A DNA stretch of 5,192 nt from Planctomycetota bacterium. GTDB taxonomy: Bacteria; Planctomycetota; Phycisphaerae; Sedimentisphaerales; Anaerohalosphaeraceae. The stretch covers positions 1-5,192 of the forward strand of contig DAOVVQ010000274.1 in the NCBI GenBank assembly GCA_030637065.1, given 5' to 3'. Below are positions 1-5,192 of the stretch, in pieces. Every line of letters begins with the position of its first letter. Position 1 is the stretch's first letter. A program made the position numbers and the translations under genes. The notes beneath the pieces were generated by a model that had not been told where the DNA came from, did not search any database, and saw nothing but the letters and a program-made list of their open reading frames with translations.

Positions 1-3000
1 GAGAAATTCGGGCGGCTGATGAACTACGGCGACGGTCTTTACGGCGGGCAGTTCGTGGCTGGCATGTATGCCGAGGCCTTTTTTGAGGATGATCCACGTA
101 AGATCGTCGATGCCGGACTGGCCTGCATCCCCGTCAAGAGCCAATACGCCGAAACGATTCGCGACGTGCTGCGATGGCATAAGCAAGAGCCGAATAACTG
201 GCAAGCAGCCTGGCAGCGCATCGAAGAAAAGTACCAGGACAACATGGCATATCGCCGATTTTCCTGCAACAAGCACACGGAAAGACATGGTGGCAATATG
301 GACTTCAATATTGACGCCAAGATAAACGGCGCCTATATCGTCATGGGGCTGCTCTACGGGGAACGGGACCTCGACAAGACGATCGTGATCTCCATGCGGT
401 GCGGCCAGGACTCGGACTGCAACCCATCGAACGCCGGCGGCATCCTCTTCACCACCCTTGGCATGAAGAACCTCCCTCCGCGATTCACTTCAGCGTTGGA
501 TACTTCGATCGAATTTAGCCACACGGCATACGATTTCGATGCGTTGCTTGACGTCTGCGAGAAACTTGCCCGCCAGGCTGTGGTGCAAAGCGGCGGACGG
601 ATCGAGAAAGACGCCGCGGGTAAAGAGTGGTTTGTTATACCGATTACCGCCCCCAAACCGTCTTCCTATGAAACGTGTTGGACTCCGGGCCCGATCGCCA
701 ACAGCCGCTTCACAGCCGATGAAATGAAGCAGATCAACCCGCCGCCCGAACCGCCAAAACGTACCAGCGGTGCGAGCAGCCGAATCGACATCTCAAAGGC
801 CGTCGCTGCCTTCGCTCCTGGGTGGACAGTCCGAAATTGCGGTAAAGCCATGGAACCCGGACTGCGCAAAGACTGGGGCGGGAGAAAGAATGTCCTGGCC
901 ACGCACCCTTTGAATAGCAAGACACCCTGCGTTTTAAGCCGGAGCGTGGCGATCCCATCAGGAAAGAAGACGTCACTCGAACTGAGTATGAGCGATGACA
1001 ACCGGGGCGACTGGGTTCTTGTCGTACGGGCCGAAGGGCGGGATATCTTCCGCAAGACCATCGACAACAGTAAGTGGCAGGATATCAGCATCGATCTCTC
1101 CAACTACGCCGGCAAGACTATCAATCTTGAGATTTGGAATCAGGCGAATGGCTGGAAATTCGAAGGAGCGTTCTGGAGCAAAATCGCCATTGAAACTGAG
1201 GTCGAGAATGTCTGGCGGCCGCTATCCAGTATGCCGGAGGGCGGGGTGCTTTCCGAGAGGCTCGATGTGTGGCGGAAAGGTCGCATGTGGTGGATGGTAG
1301 ATGCGGACGACGACTATCTGCTCTCGGGGTTTGAATCGAGGCCCGGGGTTCATGCCTGGCAGGGCGAGCATTTTGGCAAATGGCTGCATGCCGCGACCTT
1401 GGCCTATGAGCAGACCCGCGATGAAAAACTGCTTAAGACTATACAGAAAATGGTGGAGCGTCTGTTGGCTACGCAGGATGCAAACGGATATATGGGTACA
1501 TACGGCGATGATCATACGTTCATGGCCAAACCGGAAAATGTAAGCATAACCGATATTGTTGACGATATCACAGCACCGAACAACAAAGGGAAACAGCCTA
1601 AAGTTAAACCGAAGGGCGGATGGGACACCTGGACGTTTCGCTATAATATTTACGGATTGCTGACGTATGAGAAATTTCATCCTGACAGGCGTATTGTTGA
1701 GGCATGTGAAAAGATGGCGGATTTGCTTATTGAGGTGTATGGAGAGGGTAAAGCCGATCTAACCAAATACGGCACCCGTCAGGGAATATCCGCGACTACG
1801 CTGCTCGAATCGATAATGATGCTCTACCAAAGGACGCACGAGAAACGATTTCTCCGGTTTGCCGAGCATATCGTGGCGATGAGTGAAAATAATCCGATGC
1901 TGCGGCTAATGGGCAACATGCTGGAAAATGGAAGCGTTGTCTATTCGGGTGACGGCAAGGCATATCAGCTTATGGCGAACCTGCTGGGTTATTGTCTTCT
2001 TTATGAGTCTACGGGCGATCAGCGGTATTTGAAGACCGCGCAGAACGGCTGGGAAGACATCAAGGCGGACCACCTCTATGTAACGGGAGGTCCCTGGAGT
2101 CGAAAAATGCCTTACAACGGAAACAAGGAGTGCTTTGCGCTCCCGCAGGATTTCGACCCCGCCGCCGGGCAGGTCGAAACCTGCTCGACGACTACCTGGA
2201 TACAGTTGAACCTGCATTTGCTGGAGTTGACCGGCCAGGCAAGATATGCCGCCGAGGCCCAGCGGGCGGTCTTTAATACCCTTATAGCGGCGCAAAATAA
2301 AGAGGGTATCGATTGGAGTTACTTCACCAAAGCCAATCAAGATAACCAGCCTTTTGAAGCCAGAATTAGCTGCTGTGCTTCGAGCGGGCCGCGGGCGCTG
2401 GAAATGTTCTCTAATTATCAAGTCGGCCAAACGGATGGCGCCGTTTCATTCGCCAGCCTGTCTCCGTGCAGCGCGAGTCTTCCGGAGGCATTCGGCAATG
2501 CCAAAATTAAGGTGACGGGAAATTACCCTGTCAGCCCCAAGGTTGCAATTCACTTCGTTCAAGCTGGCGGCAAGAACCTTGCTTTGGAGTTTACCGATCC
2601 CCGGGGGGCGAGTTTGGCATCCATCCGGGTCAACGGCAAGGATGTCGCGTTTAATAAAAACGATCGAGGATTTTACCGGCTCAGACAAAACTGGAAGACT
2701 GACGATGAGATCGAGGTAAATTTTGAATATCTTCTCGAAAGTCACGTCGAGTTGCCGAAGGACGGAAAGAAGTGGGTAGCATTCACATATGGCCCCTGGA
2801 CTCTGGCACAGGAAGTAAACAAAGGTGATGCTTTTGCCGAGCCATTTTCCGGCAAGGACATTCCATCCGAAGCGATATTGCAATGGCTTGAGCCTTGCCC
2901 GGCCAGGGATGGGGACATGCTGAATTTCCGCATTAAGGACACTAAGGTTGTGCTGCAGCCATATTTCAGCACGGGGAGCATCAAGACGGGACCTCAGACA

Positions 3001-3015
3001 TACTTTCAGTTATAG
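1..3015 (+). CDS. ADP-ribosylglycohydrolase / GH127 (beta-L-arabinofuranosidase-type) fusion protein, 5'-truncated
   Basis: The frame is open from base 1 (E-K-F-G-R-L before the Met at 19) and stops at TAG 3013-3015. The Met at 19 lies inside conserved ARH sequence with no Shine-Dalgarno, so the true start is upstream. Residues below count from that Met. Residues 1-165 are the C-terminal part of an ARH (PF03747-like) domain: NYGDGLYGG near the start and CGQDSDCNPSNAGG with D131 and D133, matching the family's Mg-binding Asp-x-Asp site. Residues 253-393 look like a beta-sandwich of carbohydrate-binding character (inference). Residues 396 to about 950 are GH127/DUF1680: GEHFGKWL with H451, NGYMGTY 489-495, E704, E720-T-C722, and C785-C786. 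These match the characterised family's acid/base Glu, zinc-binding Glu/Cys and nucleophilic Cys. A C-terminal beta domain ends near VAFTYGPWTLA (920-930). GH127 enzymes cleave beta-L-arabinofuranosides; some members have other substrates. Any signal peptide lies outside the window. Domain identities are firm; substrate and ARH activity are not. Confidence 0.9.
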   Translation, partial: EKFGRLMNYGDGLYGGQFVAGMYAEAFFEDDPRKIVDAGLACIPVKSQYAETIRDVLRWHKQEPNNWQAAWQRIEEKYQDNMAYRRFSCNKHTERHGGNMDFNIDAKINGAYIVMGLLYGERDLDKTIVISMRCGQDSDCNPSNAGGILFTTLGMKNLPPRFTSALDTSIEFSHTAYDFDALLDVCEKLARQAVVQSGGRIEKDAAGKEWFVIPITAPKPSSYETCWTPGPIANSRFTADEMKQINPPPEPPKRTSGASSRIDISKAVAAFAPGWTVRNCGKAMEPGLRKDWGGRKNVLATHPLNSKTPCVLSRSVAIPSGKKTSLELSMSDDNRGDWVLVVRAEGRDIFRKTIDNSKWQDISIDLSNYAGKTINLEIWNQANGWKFEGAFWSKIAIETEVENVWRPLSSMPEGGVLSERLDVWRKGRMWWMVDADDDYLLSGFESRPGVHAWQGEHFGKWLHAATLAYEQTRDEKLLKTIQKMVERLLATQDANGYMGTYGDDHTFMAKPENVSITDIVDDITAPNNKGKQPKVKPKGGWDTWTFRYNIYGLLTYEKFHPDRRIVEACEKMADLLIEVYGEGKADLTKYGTRQGISATTLLESIMMLYQRTHEKRFLRFAEHIVAMSENNPMLRLMGNMLENGSVVYSGDGKAYQLMANLLGYCLLYESTGDQRYLKTAQNGWEDIKADHLYVTGGPWSRKMPYNGNKECFALPQDFDPAAGQVETCSTTTWIQLNLHLLELTGQARYAAEAQRAVFNTLIAAQNKEGIDWSYFTKANQDNQPFEARISCCASSGPRALEMFSNYQVGQTDGAVSFASLSPCSASLPEAFGNAKIKVTGNYPVSPKVAIHFVQAGGKNLALEFTDPRGASLASIRVNGKDVAFNKNDRGFYRLRQNWKTDDEIEVNFEYLLESHVELPKDGKKWVAFTYGPWTLAQEVNKGDAFAEPFSGKDIPSEAILQWLEPCPARDGDMLNFRIKDTKVVLQPYFSTGSIKTGPQTYFQL

Positions 3016-3111
3016 CGGTTGGTTCGCCTGTTCAGCAAAAATGAGACAAATATGACTTTAATTAGGAGACATTTTTTTTAAGATTTTGCGAAGAAAATGC
3101 GCTTTTTGAGC

Positions 3112-3163
3112 GTCTAAAATGGGGATCTCAGATAGCCGTGTCATTTTACGGGACATTTTAGAC
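3112..3163. repeat. Perfect 10-bp inverted repeat with nested inner stem in the intergenic gap
   Basis: GTCTAAAATG at 3112-3121 is the exact reverse complement of CATTTTAGAC at 3154-3163, with 32 bases between. Inside, CCGT (3136-3139) can pair with ACGG (3148-3151). CATTTTA also occurs twice in direct orientation, at 3142-3148 and 3154-3160, so the left arm could pair in part with either copy. No target duplication flanks the arms (TGAGC on the left, TTTAC on the right). It could be a weak transcription terminator for the upstream gene, a regulatory hairpin or operator in front of the beta-propeller gene, or a small mobile-element remnant. The arms are AT-rich and no long U tract follows at once, so a classic intrinsic terminator is not well supported. 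The structure is seen directly; the role is unknown. Confidence 0.6.
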
Positions 3164-3186
3164 TTTACTGTTATTTATTGGATTAT

Positions 3187-3192
3187 AGAGGT
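3187..3192 (+). promoter_or_regulatory. Ribosome binding site of the beta-propeller gene
   Basis: AGAGGT lies six bases before the ATG at 3198 and is a good Shine-Dalgarno match. It fixes the start, and the protein from that ATG begins directly with a signal peptide. Confidence 0.7.
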
Positions 3193-3197
3193 AAGCA

Positions 3198-4451
3198 ATG
3201 GGCAAAAAAGAACTGGTTACGAGAAGTATTTTGCTGGCGTTGGTGTTTTGTGTTTTTGTGCCGGTTTGTGTTACTGCCGGTGATTGGCCTCAGTGGCGCG
3301 GTGCTGAACGGGACGGTCATTCGACGGATACGGGATTGCTGAAAAAATGGCCTGCGTCCGGGCCTAAGCTTGTGTGGAAGATCAGGACTTTGGGGGGCGG
3401 TTACTCGGGCCCAGCCGTGGCCGATGGCAAGGTCTACATAATGGGCGACAAGGACGGGGCCTGTACGGTCTTTTCGCTGAAGGAATCCGACGGGACAACT
3501 CTCTGGTCGAAGGCGATCGGCGAGCCGGGCGGGCATGCGAAATGGAAGGGCCCTCGCAGCACGGTTACTGTCGACGGCGATAAGATATATACCTTGACAC
3601 AAAATGGCGATCTTTACTGTTTTGCGGCAGCGGACGGCAAGATTGAGTGGAAGAAGAATCTTGAAAGCGATTTTGGCGGGAAACAGATGTCTGGCTGGCG
3701 ATGGACGGAGTCTGTTCTTATCGACGGCGACCGGCTTTTGTGTACGCCCGGCGGAGACGGAGGAACGGTGCTGGCTTTGAATAAGAAAAACGGCCAGCAA
3801 CTCTGGCGGTGTTCGGAGATGGTCGATCCCGCGGCATATTCGTCAATAATGATCTGGAAGCATGGCGGGGTCCGTCAGTATGTCCAGTTTACCGGCAAGA
3901 GCGTGGCAGCGGTTGCCGCTGATAGCGGCAAGCTGCTGTGGCGCGGCGAGCGCCAGGGCAAGACCGCTATTATTACCACGCCGGTGATGAAGGACGACAT
4001 GGTTTTCGTAACCTCCGCTTACGGTATTGGCTGTAACATGTTTAAGGTCGCCGCCTCCGGGAAGAAGTTCTCCGCGAAAGAGGTGTATGCCAACGGCGAT
4101 ATGATGAATCATCACGGAGGCGTTGTCAGGGTTGGCGGGCACGTGTACGGGACGAGCGGTTCTGCACTGGTTTGCATGGATATGGCGACGGGCGAGGTGG
4201 CATGGGAGGATGATTGCGTTGGAAAGGGTTCCATTGCCTGCGCTGACGGTATGCTCATTGTAAGGGGCGAGGGCGGCGAAGGGCCTGTTGCACTTGTTGC
4301 GGCGACTGGCGATGCGTATCGCGAGCTTGGCCGGTTCGACCAGCCGTACCGCAGCGAGGAGAAAAGCTGGCCGCATCCCGTAATTGCCAACGGGCGGCTG
4401 TATCTCCGGGACCAGGATGTTTTGCTCTGCTATGATCTGAAGAATCGATAA
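3198..4451 (+). CDS. Exported PQQ-like (BamB-type) beta-propeller repeat protein
   Basis: A complete 417-residue protein. Residues 1-27 form a Sec signal: basic start (KK at 3-4, R9), hydrophobic core at about 11-25, and probable cleavage after V-T-A27. The mature protein opens with DWPQWRG (29-35), then a GL..KWP..GPKLVWK segment, a pattern known from many planctomycete PQQ-like repeat proteins. Repeats of about 40-50 residues follow. Each has a D-G-K-V-Y-like strand, then an alternating hydrophobic strand, and closes on a G-x-x-x-W motif; closing Trp residues are W103, W151, W203, W248 and W336. Two more degenerate blades fill the C terminus (VIANGRLYLRDQDVLLCYDL near the end), giving roughly seven or eight blades. 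Such propellers usually act as binding or scaffold proteins in the periplasm or envelope. I see no quinoprotein dehydrogenase features beyond the fold, so an enzyme role is not claimed. Its position between a glycosidase fusion and a sulfatase suggests a role in glycan handling, but this is only context. Confidence 0.9.
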   Translation: MGKKELVTRSILLALVFCVFVPVCVTAGDWPQWRGAERDGHSTDTGLLKKWPASGPKLVWKIRTLGGGYSGPAVADGKVYIMGDKDGACTVFSLKESDGTTLWSKAIGEPGGHAKWKGPRSTVTVDGDKIYTLTQNGDLYCFAAADGKIEWKKNLESDFGGKQMSGWRWTESVLIDGDRLLCTPGGDGGTVLALNKKNGQQLWRCSEMVDPAAYSSIMIWKHGGVRQYVQFTGKSVAAVAADSGKLLWRGERQGKTAIITTPVMKDDMVFVTSAYGIGCNMFKVAASGKKFSAKEVYANGDMMNHHGGVVRVGGHVYGTSGSALVCMDMATGEVAWEDDCVGKGSIACADGMLIVRGEGGEGPVALVAATGDAYRELGRFDQPYRSEEKSWPHPVIANGRLYLRDQDVLLCYDLKNR

Positions 4452-4458
4452 AGACCGC

Positions 4459-4473
4459 TGTGCCGTCTGCACA
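4459..4473 (+). other. Small stem-loop just after the beta-propeller stop codon
   Basis: TGTGC (4459-4463) pairs with GCACA (4469-4473) around a five-base loop, eight bases past the TAA. A TTTT run follows about seven bases later, within GAGGCTTTTGA. As a terminator it is weak: the stem is short and the T run is distant and brief. Confidence 0.25.
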
Positions 4474-4484
4474 AGAGGCTTTTG

Positions 4485-4501
4485 ACCCGGATTTCCCGGG
4501 T
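4485..4501. other. GC-rich stem-loop between beta-propeller and sulfatase genes
   Basis: ACCCGG (4485-4490) pairs perfectly with CCGGGT (4496-4501) around ATTTC. No T tract follows on either strand, so it does not fit a classic intrinsic terminator. It may be an mRNA-processing or attenuating hairpin, or chance. Confidence 0.3.
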
Positions 4502-4579
4502 GAACCGTGACAAACGAACAGGATTATGATAGCATGAGGCTTACGCAGACCATTTAAGCCAGTTTCGACCATCGATACG

Positions 4580-4585
4580 AAGGGA
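4580..4585 (+). promoter_or_regulatory. Ribosome binding site of the sulfatase gene
   Basis: AAGGGA lies nine bases before the ATG at 4595. It supports that ATG over the in-frame GTG at 4589, which is too close, and over the ATG at 4613, which would remove the twin-arginine motif. Confidence 0.6.
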
Positions 4586-4594
4586 ACAGTGAAA

Positions 4595-5192
4595 ATGCAA
4601 CGACGTGATTTCATGAAGACCGGTTTTGCCGCAACGCTTGGGGCGGCACTGGCTGTGCGGGCGAATGCGAAATCGTCCACTTCGACAAAAAAACCGAACT
4701 TCCTTTTCATCATCGCCGACGACTGCACCTACAATGAGTTAGGCTGTTTTGGCGGAAAGAATGCAAAAACTCCCAATATCGATCGGATCGCGCGCGAAGG
4801 TATCCGTTTCACCCGCGCTTACTCGGCCATGGCGATGTGCGCTCCTTTTCGCGCTGAGCTTTACACGGGGCTCTACCCGGTAAAGAGCGGCGTGGCGTGG
4901 AACCATTCCAAAGCGAAGCCGGGCACTCGAAGCGTTTGCCACTACCTTGGCGATTTGGGCTATCGCGTCGGTCTTTCCGGGAAAAAACACGCCAACCCCC
5001 CCGAAGTTTTCCCGTTCGAGACCCTGAAAGACTTTCCCGCTGGAGCGGGCATTCGCAACTTCATAGAGAAAGATCCCGGGCAGCCGTTTTGCCTCTTTCT
5101 CTGTTCGCACAACACCCATGCGCCGTGGACCACGGGCGACGCTTCGCAATTCGATCCGGACAAGATCAAACTCGCACCGGTGCAACACGACA
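4595..5192 (+). CDS. Tat-exported S1-type (formylglycine) sulfatase, N-terminal part, 3'-truncated
   Basis: The frame runs from ATG 4595 to the window edge without a stop, giving 199 residues of a protein that in this family is usually about 450-550. Residues 1-25 are a twin-arginine signal: RRDFMK at 3-8, a hydrophobic Ala/Leu-rich stretch, and probable cleavage after A-N-A25. The sulfatase core begins at KPNFLFIIADD; D42 and D43 are the expected metal-binding Asp pair. TPNIDRIAREGIRFTRAY (59-76) is family-typical. C82-A-P-F-R86, followed by LYTGLYP, is the site where Cys becomes formylglycine; it fits C-x-P-x-R but has Phe in place of the common Ser. K130 and H132 in GKKH, and H175 in NTHAPW, match further active-site positions. 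The enzyme would hydrolyse sulfate esters, probably on a carbohydrate, in the periplasm or outside the cell, and needs a formylglycine-generating enzyme or other maturase not seen here. The remaining metal and substrate residues are beyond the edge, so the substrate cannot be assigned. Confidence 0.93.
   Translation, partial: MQRRDFMKTGFAATLGAALAVRANAKSSTSTKKPNFLFIIADDCTYNELGCFGGKNAKTPNIDRIAREGIRFTRAYSAMAMCAPFRAELYTGLYPVKSGVAWNHSKAKPGTRSVCHYLGDLGYRVGLSGKKHANPPEVFPFETLKDFPAGAGIRNFIEKDPGQPFCLFLCSHNTHAPWTTGDASQFDPDKIKLAPVQHD

Noticed and set aside
19..21. ATG at 19 as the true start of the first gene
   Set aside because: The frame is open to base 1, no Shine-Dalgarno precedes the ATG, and the ATG sits inside conserved ARH sequence that needs an N-terminal half.
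1222..2883. Long minus-strand frames inside the GH127 region
   Set aside because: They lie opposite a continuous conserved glycosidase frame and show no domain signal, so they are shadows.
3071..3080. Run of eight T at 3072-3079 as an intrinsic terminator of the first gene
   Set aside because: No GC-rich stem lies directly before it; the only pairing upstream is a 3-bp GCG/CGC.
3052..3117. Tiny frames in the gap: ATG at 3052 (9 codons) and ATG at 3097 (6 codons) as leader peptides
   Set aside because: Neither has a suitable ribosome binding site, run of a regulatory amino acid, or paired attenuator, so chance is the simplest explanation.
3164..3197. Sigma-70-like promoter just before the beta-propeller gene
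   Set aside because: AT-rich hexamers such as TTTACT and GATTAT are present but their spacing (11 bases) is wrong for a -35/-10 pair.
3183..3800. A 205-codon minus-strand frame opposite the beta-propeller gene
   Set aside because: It is antisense to clear signal-peptide and beta-propeller coding sequence and its translation shows no recognisable family.
3198..4451. The beta-propeller protein as a PQQ-dependent dehydrogenase
   Set aside because: At 417 residues it is shorter than those enzymes, and I see only repeat and fold signatures, not a cofactor or metal-binding active site.
4255..5188. Minus-strand frames at 4255-4728 and 4739-5188
   Set aside because: They are antisense to the end of the propeller gene and to the sulfatase, whose plus-strand translation has unmistakable motifs; their own translations look like nothing known.

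Overview
The window reads as a carbohydrate-degradation neighbourhood from a member of the PVC group, most likely Planctomycetota. The support is family-level: a secreted beta-propeller protein starting its mature region with DWPQWRG, a Tat-exported S1-type sulfatase, and a very large multidomain protein with an ADP-ribosylglycohydrolase (ARH) domain of the type seen in planctomycete genomes. No rRNA or marker gene is present, so the phylum is an inference. All three genes lie on the + strand.

Layout. Positions 1-3015 hold the 3' part of one long gene that enters from the left edge. It encodes the C-terminal half of an ARH domain, a beta-rich sandwich-like segment, and a complete beta-L-arabinofuranosidase-type domain (GH127/DUF1680) with its Glu/Cys catalytic set intact. 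Positions 3016-3197 are an AT-rich gap with a perfect 10-bp inverted repeat (3112-3121 / 3154-3163). Positions 3198-4451 encode a complete exported PQQ-like (BamB-type) beta-propeller protein. Positions 4452-4594 are a short gap with two small stem-loops. Positions 4595-5192 encode the N-terminal 199 residues of a sulfatase that runs off the right edge; it has a twin-arginine signal and a Cys-Ala-Pro-Phe-Arg formylglycine site.

How they may work together. The GH127 domain would remove L-arabinofuranose-like (or related) sugars and the sulfatase would remove sulfate esters, fitting attack on a sulfated, arabinose-containing glycan outside the cytoplasm. The propeller protein is probably a periplasmic or envelope scaffold or binding protein. 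The ARH domain has no clear place in this pathway, which makes its fusion to a glycosidase the most interesting feature. The gaps of 182 and 143 bases mean that co-transcription is plausible but not shown. I found no tRNA, rRNA, CRISPR array, or intact insertion sequence.
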